Below the pieces are notes generated by a model. The model ran no database searches. It was given only the letters and a program-made list of their open reading frames with translations, and was not told the DNA's origin. 39,511 bases of DNA from CAYTWW01 sp043801855 (GTDB lineage: Archaea; Nanobdellota; Nanobdellia; Woesearchaeales; GW2011-AR15): NCBI GenBank assembly GCA_043801855.1, contig JAZDLQ010000030.1, forward strand, positions 1 through 39,511, given 5' to 3'. Positions 24,101 through 33,000 of the stretch are shown in pieces. How positions within the stretch are numbered: the first letter of the stretch is position 1; each line of letters opens with the position of its first letter. The position numbers and the translations under genes are program-made.

Positions 24101-26868
24101 GTTAGTTTTGCGCTCAGTTTATAGGGCGGATTAAGCATAAATGCAGGGTCTCCAACTAATGTTGTCATATAATCATATTGGTCATACACATAGCCTTTTT
24201 GAAATGCCTCCCCTAGTGTTAAGTTGTCATAGTAAAGGCCGCTCATTGTGTTTCTGTAAATATAGTTTCCAGTCCAGGCAATGCATACTGCTCCCATATG
24301 CGCAATTCCTCCCTGTCTTATTGCCAGATTGCAAAATGAATATTGGTTATAACTTGCGCATGTTGAGCATGCATCATTAAATACAATTGAGTTGTCAAGC
24401 TTTGGAATGTCCTTTGAATTAATTCCAGCCCAATTCTCCGATCCATGGTCCATATAGCTAATAAAGCGCTGATTACTCCATTCACTGGGATTGAAGTTAT
24501 AGCAGCTTGCTGCATTTGTAACAGCCACAGTATTGTAGCCCTTTGCTGAGAATGCGCTTGCATATCTTTGTGTGTTTGAAATCATATATGAAAAAGACGA
24601 TGCCATGAATTTTACGTTGTGAGTCGGACTAAGCCTGCTGTAGAATAAGTCCCTGGCAAGGTAGCTTGTGACATCTGATGTTGTTATTCCCTGTATTCTT
24701 CCTGCAAACAAATCAGGTTTATTGTCATTATTGGTGTCAGCGTATTTCGTATGATCAACTGCCTTGTAGTTTCCATAGCCGCCGAGCTGCATAATGTATT
24801 CCCTCTGCGGAATTGCTTTGGGAGATGCAAATATTGTTAAGAATTTCATTCCTCCAACGTCTTTTTTTATATCTGTATTTGATATGTTTAAGTCTGTGCT
24901 TGTTACTGTTGTTAGCAATTCTTGTCTTGCGCTTGCAAGAATAGGAGCAGCAAGAGAAGTCTTTCCAAATGTTGTAGTGATTGATTGTGCGCTCTTTTTT
25001 GGCTTAAATGATTCAGTAACACCTAGTGATAAGTCATTTGGATTTATTGCTAATAGCTTATCTGTATTTGTCAGGTTTTTGTATTTTGCTTTAAGCTGCG
25101 TTATGGAATATGATTCGAAACACTGGCCAACAGTATTTATGCAGATTTTTTTCTTGTTTTCAAATACGTTCGGCTTGTCAAGTGAAGTTCCTTTAATAAT
25201 TAGAGGTGCGTTCAATAATGAAGCATAAATACTTGCATATAGGGCAGTTTCATAGTCATCATTTGAATATACGACTTCCTTGTAATTGTTCCAATATGAT
25301 AAATAATCATTTGTTGTTATTCTTTTTATTTTGTCAGAAGAAAGGCCAGCACCAAGAGTAGGCGACGCGATTAGGAGATTATCAAGTTCAGCAGGAGTAA
25401 ACCCGCTTATAGTCAGGCTGTCAGGAAGATAATCCTGCAGGAATGTTATTGTTGAGTCAGCATCATATGGATAGGCACTGATTGAACTTCCTTGATTATA
25501 AATTAGCTCAATCTGCGCGTCAGCAGATTCTCCTACTCCAAGTGTTGTTTTTGGAAGAGTTGTCTTAACATGGGAAAGCATTAGGCTGTGAGGGACGGTG
25601 TAGAGTTTTCCAAGCTCACCAGGAGTGTGCCAAATTCCCATAAGCTTTGTATAAGTATTACTTAAATCAACAGTTTCATTGCCGATGTTTTTTAAAGTAA
25701 TTGTATAAGAAAAAGATTCTCCTGGCACAATCGAGACTTTACTTGAGATTGCTTTTGATATGCATATATCATAGATTGTATAGCTGTCTGGCGAGTATAA
25801 ACAATTAGAATTAATTGTATCTGTTGCAAAATATGGCGAGAATAAAACATAGCTTGTGATTCTGTATGTCCCTGTCATCTTAAGTGTTATGTTATTTGTT
25901 TTTTTCAGGAGATATTTTTCGTTTCCGCCAATTAGTGGGCTAATTGCAAGAGTTCCTGAAGTTGTTGAGAAATATCTTTGAGAAAGAAGCACGCCATTTA
26001 GGTAAACGTCATACGCATAATTGCTGGCGTTTGAGTTGATTTTTTCAACAGTGACGTTAAGGTCCGCTCTTGGAATTGCTTTTTGCATATAATTATACAT
26101 CTCATCAGTCAGATTAAATACAATAGAGAATTCATCTTTAGCTGTTGTTCCCCTTGCAATCTCCTGGTTGAAGACACCCCACGAAAAATAGAACTTAGTT
26201 GCCATAAGCTCATTATTGTCAATGTAAAGCGTTCTATCTGTATAGTTTTCAAGATGATACAGTAGCAAAGGGTATTTTACAACAGAATTGTTTTGTGTCC
26301 ATATTGCGATAGGAACTAGCGGAAGAACATCTTTCCAGGAGCTGTCAGAAATCAAAAACACTTTTCGGCCAGTATATTTTGCGTTATTTTTAAGATTTGC
26401 ATCACTTATTGAAAACTTAGTTGCATTATGTTTTTTTATATTTTGGCCAATTGAGTTAACAGCGCTAATTGTTACATAATAATCTGATTCAAACAATTGA
26501 GTTGCATTAATGTATGCAGTATATTTATTATCGTCTGCAATTGCATCACCAAATAAGCCGTTATCATTCATTGTTAGATTGGCAATAAGAATTCCTTGTG
26601 CAAGTGTTATTTCTGCATATGAGCTGGTTACTCCTAGTGCATCAATGATATCTGCAGAAACAGTAATATTTCCTGATGAAGTTGCAGCAGCAGGCAATGC
26701 AGTCACATTTTCTATCCTTAGCGAGAAGAGCTCACCTGATGATTCAATTGTCAGAAGACAAGAATCAGCGCATGACGTGCAATCTGATGCATTAACTAAA
26801 AGCAAAGAAAAAAAAGAGATTAATAAGAAGATGCATAAAACTAGCTCCACCCTCCTTTTTATAACCAT
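24097..26868 (-). CDS. Secreted gingipain-like cysteine protease (peptidase C25)
   Basis: 923 aa from the chosen start (MVIKRRVELVLCIFLLISFF), a signal peptide. A start 24 nt further up (26892) is in frame, but the TATA box at 26895-26902 would put the transcription start downstream of it. The N-terminal half is beta-rich (Ig/CARDB-like, about 30-460). The C-terminal part is a clan CD C25 domain: 'KLLAINPNDLSLG', 'ADTNNDNKPDLFAGRIQG', 'YMDHGSENWAG' with catalytic His808 and 'VFNDACSTCASY' with catalytic Cys834, then a closing 'LGEAFQKGY...LVGDPAFML' as in gingipains and related secretion-system proteases. First gene of the operon, so it may process or sort the surface proteins after it. Confidence 0.88.
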   Translation of the reverse strand: MVIKRRVELVLCIFLLISFFSLLLVNASDCTSCADSCLLTIESSGELFSLRIENVTALPAAATSSGNITVSADIIDALGVTSSYAEITLAQGILIANLTMNDNGLFGDAIADDNKYTAYINATQLFESDYYVTISAVNSIGQNIKKHNATKFSISDANLKNNAKYTGRKVFLISDSSWKDVLPLVPIAIWTQNNSVVKYPLLLYHLENYTDRTLYIDNNELMATKFYFSWGVFNQEIARGTTAKDEFSIVFNLTDEMYNYMQKAIPRADLNVTVEKINSNASNYAYDVYLNGVLLSQRYFSTTSGTLAISPLIGGNEKYLLKKTNNITLKMTGTYRITSYVLFSPYFATDTINSNCLYSPDSYTIYDICISKAISSKVSIVPGESFSYTITLKNIGNETVDLSNTYTKLMGIWHTPGELGKLYTVPHSLMLSHVKTTLPKTTLGVGESADAQIELIYNQGSSISAYPYDADSTITFLQDYLPDSLTISGFTPAELDNLLIASPTLGAGLSSDKIKRITTNDYLSYWNNYKEVVYSNDDYETALYASIYASLLNAPLIIKGTSLDKPNVFENKKKICINTVGQCFESYSITQLKAKYKNLTNTDKLLAINPNDLSLGVTESFKPKKSAQSITTTFGKTSLAAPILASARQELLTTVTSTDLNISNTDIKKDVGGMKFLTIFASPKAIPQREYIMQLGGYGNYKAVDHTKYADTNNDNKPDLFAGRIQGITTSDVTSYLARDLFYSRLSPTHNVKFMASSFSYMISNTQRYASAFSAKGYNTVAVTNAASCYNFNPSEWSNQRFISYMDHGSENWAGINSKDIPKLDNSIVFNDACSTCASYNQYSFCNLAIRQGGIAHMGAVCIAWTGNYIYRNTMSGLYYDNLTLGEAFQKGYVYDQYDYMTTLVGDPAFMLNPPYKLSAKLT

Positions 26869-26894
26869 GCTGATAGTATTTTTTATTCGCACTT

Positions 26895-26902
26895 AGTATA
26901 AA
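26895..26902 (-). promoter_or_regulatory. TATA box of the surface-protein operon
   Basis: TTTATACT on the minus strand, centred about 30 nt before the ATG at 26868. No other promoter-like element was found at the junctions inside the operon, so it may drive all four genes. Confidence 0.5.
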
Positions 26903-26979
26903 TATGTTTTGAAAAAAAACTAAATTTTCCGTTAATTTTATTTACTAATTAAGAAATCTAAGCTTTTGGTGATACAAGT

Positions 26980-27213
26980 ATGGCATTTGACAAAAACTTA
27001 GACAAAGAGCTTTTTAGCGAAACCGTTGAGTTTGAAAGGACAAAAATAACAGTTAGTGTTTTTTCATATAATGAGGGAATACCAAAACTTCAGCTTTCAC
27101 GCGAGAACATGAGTGGTGAAGAATATACTTTTGCAAAGCTAGGCAGAATGACTAAAGAAGAAGCTGAAAAAGTGATTCCGCTGATGCAAAAAGCGCTAAA
27201 AGAGATGAAGTAG
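26980..27213 (+). CDS. Small conserved-looking protein of unknown function
   Basis: 77 aa, soluble, acidic N-terminus, beta strands in the middle (RTKITVSVFSYNEGIPKLQLS) and a C-terminal helix (TKEEAEKVIPLMQKALKEMK). The start is supported by GGTGAT, which matches the 16S rRNA 3' end, 5 nt ahead of the spacer to ATG. The layout resembles small archaeal regulators or adaptors, but I recognise no family. Divergent from the surface operon. Confidence 0.75.
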   Translation: MAFDKNLDKELFSETVEFERTKITVSVFSYNEGIPKLQLSRENMSGEEYTFAKLGRMTKEEAEKVIPLMQKALKEMK

Positions 27214-27272
27214 AAAAAGACGTTTTTCTATGTTATCTGAGTTTTTTTATTATTTTTACCCTTAAGTAATAG

Positions 27273-27285
27273 TAAAATTTAAATA
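27273..27285 (+). promoter_or_regulatory. TATA box of the SH3-like lipoprotein gene
   Basis: AAATTTAAATAAA centred about 29 nt before the ATG at 27309; leaderless arrangement. Confidence 0.45.
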
Positions 27286-27308
27286 AAGACTAATCTTCAC
27301 AATACAAT

Positions 27309-29147
27309 ATGTTAACAAGAAGGCAATTAAATCAAAGATATTTATTTCCTGCTGCTCTGTTAGCAGGTTTGGTGGCAGCTTGCGGCCCAGGGGCGGTTGC
27401 ACCACTTGCTGCACCAGTGCAGCCTGCTCCTCCTGCTCCTCCTGCAGCAGCAAAACCTAAATCATTAGATATAACACTTTACAATGATGGACTTCCAGTG
27501 CCTGCACATACTGCTCCTCATAATTTATTGAATAATAGGATAGTAGATCTACAACCAGGACAAAGAGTTGTCGGTATTGAAAACGTAACTGTATTAGCAT
27601 CTCCAAAACTCACCAATGATGCTCTTGCAAAAACTCCAGCTGGAGGTTATGATGGAAAATTTAATATTAGTTTTGTAAAAATCCGATATGGTGACCAAGA
27701 ACTATATGTACCTAGAGTTCTTGTTGATGCTCAATCAAGACAAGGTCTTTCACAATTGTCAACAGGAGCAACTCTTGAACAAAAATTATCATTAGAAGGT
27801 TTATCACCAGTAGCAACTGCCAGATTAACACATAATTCAACATTTTACGCAGTGGATGCATCAGGCCAAATACTGGAATTGTCAAAACTATCAACAGGCA
27901 CTTCAGTTGAATTAATGGCTCAGACTGGCGATGGGTGCATGTTTATTAAAAGTGGTGGTCAACTTGGCTTTGTAAAATCATTATCAGCATTTGATAAATC
28001 AATTCTGCAAACACATCATGCAGCTCTGCGCAGATGGTCATCTACACCCGGTTACAATTTTAGTCCTGCAACTATAGAATCTTTAGTTACCAAAGTAGAA
28101 AGCGGAACATTGCCTGCTTATGTTGCATCATCAAAAACAATATTTTCACCTGGAAATAGTATAAAAGCTACTGTATATCTAGTGGATGCAGAAGGAATAC
28201 CTGGTCCGGTTACATTATTCAAAGTTGAAAGAGTAGCTGCAAATGGGCAATCCACTATGTGGAAACACGGATTTCCTGCATCTCCATTATCTCGATATTA
28301 CTTAGGTGTACAAAGAATAACAGGAACAGAACTTGATGCTTTAGCCTATTCAGCACTTCGAACAACATCGCCAGCAACTTATCTTAAAGGAACAACAACA
28401 ATGGAAAACTTTGTTTTTATAGCTGGAGGAAAACAAGTTCAAGTGCTTAGCAGCCAAGAGTTTGATGCTCTTGCAAATACTGCACTTCAGGATAGTTTTG
28501 TAGCACCAGGAACTTATGAAAAAATGTTTGCAAAAAATGTTGGGCAGCCTAGAATATTTGGAAGAGTTTTAAACCCAGGAATATATGACGCTGTAGCAAA
28601 CATTGCTGCAAGTTTGGCACCTTATGCAGTTCTTACATTACTTCAAACAGGTGCTAACTTTACAAGATATCCGGATTTAAGAAATGCAGTCACTACTGCT
28701 ATTGGTCTTGATGATCCTTATGTTCAGTTAGTAAACGGCGCAACTTATCAAAGCAAAAGAGATATACTTGGGCAAATTCAGAGTTGGCAATCATGGATGA
28801 AAGCTAATCCAAGAGGAGATGGTCTTCCTCCAGGAGGATTGTTTGCAATTGGCCCAAAAAATCCGCTTCCATTTACAATCGATATTTTAAGAAAAGGCAA
28901 TGGAGAACCAGTATCATTTGATCACTACGTATTACACCCTATTTTTGATTGCTACATTAGAGAAGCTGATGGAACTAATCGACTAATTCAGTCAGGCGGA
29001 AGTTATTTTTTAGAGAGAGGAGAAATAATTAGTATTTCTGTGCCAGGCGGACCTTCGTATAGTGAATTCCAAATTTATACAGAGAACGGAGTAAAATTTA
29101 AATTCAAATATCAGGGCCCTCCACTTGGTCCATTTATTAATACTTAA
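27309..29147 (+). CDS. Tat-like lipoprotein with SH3-like segments, function unknown
   Basis: 612 aa. The N-terminus MLTRRQLNQRYLFPAALLAG has a twin-arginine and ends in a lipobox (LVAAC, Cys25), followed by an Ala/Pro-rich linker: a folded, lipid-anchored export product is likely. Residues about 160-215 (TARLTHNSTFYAVDASGQIL, STGTSVELMAQTGDGCMFIK, GGQLGFVKS) match the pattern of a bacterial SH3-like domain, and about 75-135 may be another. The C-terminal half has no motif I know, apart from two 'SsqEfDALAntAL'-like segments (TELDALAYSAL and EFDALANTAL). Ala, Pro and Gly content is higher than in neighbours, which suggests a foreign origin. The 177-aa gene follows 15 nt later. Confidence 0.8.
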   Translation: MLTRRQLNQRYLFPAALLAGLVAACGPGAVAPLAAPVQPAPPAPPAAAKPKSLDITLYNDGLPVPAHTAPHNLLNNRIVDLQPGQRVVGIENVTVLASPKLTNDALAKTPAGGYDGKFNISFVKIRYGDQELYVPRVLVDAQSRQGLSQLSTGATLEQKLSLEGLSPVATARLTHNSTFYAVDASGQILELSKLSTGTSVELMAQTGDGCMFIKSGGQLGFVKSLSAFDKSILQTHHAALRRWSSTPGYNFSPATIESLVTKVESGTLPAYVASSKTIFSPGNSIKATVYLVDAEGIPGPVTLFKVERVAANGQSTMWKHGFPASPLSRYYLGVQRITGTELDALAYSALRTTSPATYLKGTTTMENFVFIAGGKQVQVLSSQEFDALANTALQDSFVAPGTYEKMFAKNVGQPRIFGRVLNPGIYDAVANIAASLAPYAVLTLLQTGANFTRYPDLRNAVTTAIGLDDPYVQLVNGATYQSKRDILGQIQSWQSWMKANPRGDGLPPGGLFAIGPKNPLPFTIDILRKGNGEPVSFDHYVLHPIFDCYIREADGTNRLIQSGGSYFLERGEIISISVPGGPSYSEFQIYTENGVKFKFKYQGPPLGPFINT

Positions 29148-29162
29148 ATGGTGTAATAAAAA

Positions 29163-29696
29163 ATGAACTTACAAGATATATTTTATAAAACAAGCGAATT
29201 GCAATTAGAAAAGTATCAAGGAAACCTAGAAAGAGCGCTTTATAAAGCATTAGCTTTGCCTTATCACGATGTGGCAGCTGTTCAAGATGGAGATTATTTA
29301 GCCGCTTTGCCTAATAATGAAATATTAACACAAGGTTTTCTATTAATGGTTGATAAAAAAGGACCTGTATTGCCAATTTATATTAAGCAAGAGAATGGAA
29401 AATTAAATGTATATGCACTTGCAAGTGGTTATGCTGGATTTGAAGATAGAATAGATGATCTTCAACAAACTTGTGCTGGAGTCCAAATTTGCCTTAATCC
29501 AACAGAAGTTTTAAGACTAAATTTTCCAGGAAACTACCAGTTAGAAATATCTGTTAATGCAGCTAGAGAATTGCGTCTACATTACAAAGATTGCGGAAGA
29601 AATCAAATGCTCGAAGAGATGGTTGCATTACTACAACCATTGGCAGTTGCATCACAACACAATATTATAGCTCTCACAATGGCTTACCCGAAATAG
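29163..29696 (+). CDS. Protein of unknown function paired with the SH3-like lipoprotein
   Basis: 177 aa, no signal peptide or membrane segment, so it should be cytosolic. A helical start (MNLQDIFYKTSELQLEKY) is followed by beta-rich sequence (GFLLMVDKKGPVLPIYIKQE, GKLNVYALASGYAG) and a C-terminal helix. No recognisable catalytic motif; Cys residues at about 104, 110 and 143 are scattered. A GGTG site 8 nt before the ATG and the 15-nt gap to the lipoprotein gene indicate one operon. Immediately downstream are the decayed uvrB tail copies, so this pair may be cargo of an inserted element. Confidence 0.7.
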   Translation: MNLQDIFYKTSELQLEKYQGNLERALYKALALPYHDVAAVQDGDYLAALPNNEILTQGFLLMVDKKGPVLPIYIKQENGKLNVYALASGYAGFEDRIDDLQQTCAGVQICLNPTEVLRLNFPGNYQLEISVNAARELRLHYKDCGRNQMLEEMVALLQPLAVASQHNIIALTMAYPK

Positions 29697-29722
29697 AATA
29701 AAAAAAAATAGACGAGTTTGAA

Positions 29723-29770
29723 TCACTTTTGAATTCTTTTTTCCAATTCCCTTATCCTCCCCCCGAGCGC
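29723..29770 (-). pseudogene. Decayed fragment of the uvrB 3' end, outer copy
   Basis: On the minus strand this reads ALGGRIRELEKRIQK and a stop. It aligns with the last residues of UvrB (ALRDRIRELEKRVA) with a seven-residue gap before GG, and lies in the same reading-frame phase as uvrB. Upstream the frame is broken by a stop after a further four residues (LYLK). Confidence 0.6.
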
Positions 29771-29881
29771 TTTTAAATACAATCACTGGCGTTCCTGTAA
29801 CTCCAAATCTGTTTGGAGTAAAGCCCTCGGAGCAAAACAAGTGGGACATTCGCAAACAGAAAAAAATTTGCTCAGTCCCAC
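29765..29881 (-). repeat. Repeat unit B downstream of uvrB, with two hairpins
   Basis: Shares GAGCGCTTTTAA (29765-29776) and AAAGCCCTCGGAGCAAAACA (from 29820) with unit A, but has about 43 extra nt between them, including the perfect hairpin CTCCAAA-TCTG-TTTGGAG (29801-29818). It ends in a larger hairpin: GTGGGAC (29841-29847) with GTCCCAC (29875-29881), enclosing GCAAA and TTTGC. With unit A and the uvrB tail fragments this fills the 365-nt gap after the 177-aa gene. Confidence 0.5.
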
Positions 29882-29914
29882 ACAGAAGCATAGTAAAAAC
29901 AAAGAATTAAAGTG

Positions 29915-29980
29915 TTATAATATTCTCTTTTCTAGTTCCTTTATCCTATCCCGTAGCGCAATCGCAGTCTCAAAGAGCGC
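29915..29980 (-). pseudogene. Decayed fragment of the uvrB 3' end, inner copy
   Basis: On the minus strand this reads ALFETAIALRDRIKELEKR, then IL and a stop: nearly the same as the UVR motif that ends UvrB (DFETAIALRDRIRELEKR, then VA). The frame is the same as uvrB and stays open back to the uvrB stop codon at 30062, with unrelated residues between. It is a copy of the gene's 3' end and not an independent gene. Confidence 0.75.
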
Positions 29981-30042
29981 TTTTAAGAAAAGCCCTCGGA
30001 GCAAAACACAATAAGTGCCATATAAACTCCATTTAATGGCAC
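29975..30042 (-). repeat. Repeat unit A downstream of uvrB, with hairpin
   Basis: Contains GAGCGCTTTTAA directly followed by GAAAAGCCCTCGGAGCAAAA, then the hairpin GTGCCAT (30015-30021) with ATGGCAC (30036-30042). It matches unit B in its shared blocks and in ending in a hairpin beginning GTG, though the hairpin sequences differ. Confidence 0.5.
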
Positions 30043-30061
30043 GATGAACAGAAATAAGAGG

Positions 30062-33000
30062 TTATGCGACCCTCTTCTCTAATTCTCTAATCCTATCGCG
30101 CAAAGCAATCGCAGTTTCAAAATCTAATTGGTCAGCAGCTTCCTTCATTTTGGCGTCAAGCTCAATTATCATATTTGGTATTTCTTTCTTAGGAATACTT
30201 TTTGTGTCTTTTATATCAACAACTTTTTCCCTGATAGGTTTTATTATTGTTTTTGGGGTTATGTTATGCACTTTGTTATAATCAATCTGGATATTTCTTC
30301 TTCGTTCAGTTTCTTTAACTGCGCGCTTTATTGAATCAGTCATCTTGTCTGCGTATAGGATGACTTCTGATTCAGTATTTCTTGCAGCTCTTCCTATTGT
30401 TTGAATTAAACTTCGGTCGTCGCGTAAAAATCCTTCTTTGTCTGCATCAAGTATTCCAACTAATCCGACTTCAGGAATATCAAGCCCCTCTCGCAGGAGG
30501 TTAATACCGACCAAAACGTCAAATGTCCCAAGCCGAAGTTCCCTAATTATTTCAGTTCGCTCAAGAGTTTCAATTTCAGAGTGCAAATATCTGGTTTTGA
30601 TTCCTGCGCCAGATAGATATTCAGATAATTCTTCTGCAAGACGCTTAGTCAGTGTAGTTACAAGCACTCTGTTTTTCTTAATAATTGCTTTCTCAATCTC
30701 AAGTTTAATGTCTTTTATCTGGCCATTTGCAGGCCGTATTATTACAATAGGGTCAACAAGTCCTGTTGGCCGAATTATCTGCTCAACTATATCAGATGAT
30801 TTTTTTATTTCATAGTCAGATGGAGTAGCTGATACAAAAATCACATTACCCATATATTTTTCAAATTCTTCAAATTTTAAAGGGCGGTTATCAAATGCGC
30901 ATGGCAGCCTAAATCCATAATCAACGAGAGATTTTTTTCTGGACTTGTCTCCATTATACATTGCATGAAGCTGCGGTATTGTCTGATGCGATTCATCAAT
31001 TACCAAAAGAAAATCCTTAGGAAAATAATCCATTAGCGTGTATGGCGGCTCTCCTTTCTTTCTCTCATCAAAGTGCCTTGAGTAATTCTCTATTCCCTTG
31101 CAAAACCCGGTTTCTTCAATCATCTCAATATCGTATAAAGTCCTTTGTTTAAGCCTGTGCGCCTCAACAAGCTCAAGAGAAGGAAGTGTCTCTTCAAGTT
31201 CTGTTCGAATAGCATCAAGCGCTTTTTGCTTGACAGAATCTGGCACAACAAAATGCCTTGCTGGAAACAAATAAATGTAATTATATTCATCAACTATCGC
31301 AGTATCTGTCTTCTTAAGTTCAAGTATGCGTTCAATTTCATCTCCAAACATTTCTATCCTGAATATGTTTTCATAGTAACCAGGAACAATATCAATTGTA
31401 TCTCCTTTGACCCTAAATCTGCCTGGAGATATGTCAATATCATTTCTTTCATACTGCATGTCAATAAGCTTTGCAATGAGTTCGCTTCTTTTGATTTTCA
31501 TTCCCTTTGACAGTTCTGTCCCAAGCCCCTTATAATTTTCCGGATTTCCAAGGCCGTAAATGCATGAGACAGAAGCAACAACAATTGTATCATTACGTGA
31601 CAAAAGAGAAGCTGTTGCGGATTGGCGCAGCAACTCAAGCTTAGGATTAATTGAAGAGTCCTTTTCAATATACTGATCTTTACTTGGAATATAACTTTCA
31701 GGCTGGTAATAATCATAATAAGAAACAAAATATTCAACTTTATTCTCAGGAAAAAACTCTTTGAATTCATTATAAAGCTGCGCTGCAAGAGTTTTGTTAT
31801 GCGCGATTACTAAAGTTGGCTTTTGGATTTTTGAAATAACTTGCGCAATTGTAAAAGTATTATGAACAAATATAGAGCCATTTCCTGCAGCAAAATTTTC
31901 ATTATTTTTTACAGCTAAATCATATACATATCCAGTACTGCTTTTAAGTCTGGAAATTTTAACAATTTTTCTAAAATTGAAATTACATAAATTTATCAAA
32001 TGCGAGCAACCTGCATCTTTTGATGAAAAATACAATGCCAGCTTTAAGAAAATATTTTTAGAAGGCATTCTTTTATTGCTTTCAACCATGGAGATATAGC
32101 TTCTATTACATCCAGCAATTTTGGCTAGCTCTCTTTGTGTCATGCCCATTTTTTTTCTGGCCTTATTAATAAAGTTATAACAATTTGGAATTAAATCAAC
32201 ATTGGTATTGCCAAAATCTTTAATTGCAAAAGAAAGCTTTTTCAATTTGTAATCAATCGAAAAGGAAATATGTTTTTTATATAATAATAGATTTTTCCTG
32301 CCAGTTATGCTCAACATAAAATAATTACCATATTTTTTGTTATTTTTGATATGTATTCTTGAAGTAATATCATATCTGTTGAGCACATTTTTAATATCAA
32401 AAACCAACGTTTTCGAGGCTGATGTTAGATAAACACCATTTGATTCAACCCAACCATCACCATCAAAAAGGCTTCGCAATACAATTGATAACTGTTGATT
32501 TGAAAAATTGTAAAGTAATCCTGAAAACTTTTTTTCGCGCGACCTTTTTCCAAACGAAGCAAAGAAGTTTGCAAAAATTACTGAATTATATTGTATATCG
32601 TTTCTGTTTCTTATATTAAAACCCACATTATATTTCGAAAAAAAACGCATACAGATACTTTGCAGTTTTTTATCTGAATTTGAGATTAAAATATATTTAT
32701 CTGAACAATGGCCTTCAGAAATAAATAGACCGATTACAGTAAGAAAATCTTCATCAATTTCAATTAAAGGACTAAAGGTGTCTCCTCCATTTGTGATGAT
32801 TTTAATATATTTTGATGCTTTGACAAAATTTAGGTCAAGAAGTTTGATGTACTGTGCTGTCTCTTTCCACGTCAATCCTCTTTCTTTTGTATGTTGTTCA
32901 ATCTGAGATATTTTCCATTCTGGCGCACGGTTTCCATTTAATAATTTTCTGATAAAGGAACGTTTTTTGTCAAATTCATTCATAAGCTGGTTCACAGAAA

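Noticed and set aside
26866..26892. Longer start of the C25 protease gene at 26892
   Set aside because: The TATA box at 26895-26902 would place the transcription start downstream of that ATG; the ATG at 26868 begins a normal signal peptide.
29652..29891. Minus-strand frame of 79 aa as a gene
   Set aside because: It spans repeat unit B, two hairpins and a uvrB tail fragment in the wrong frame; the GVTGTP match is reported only as a possible remnant.
29697..30061. tRNA or split tRNA in the structured uvrB downstream region
   Set aside because: The hairpins lack a T-loop GTTCRA-like arm in the right place, a cloverleaf and an acceptor stem.
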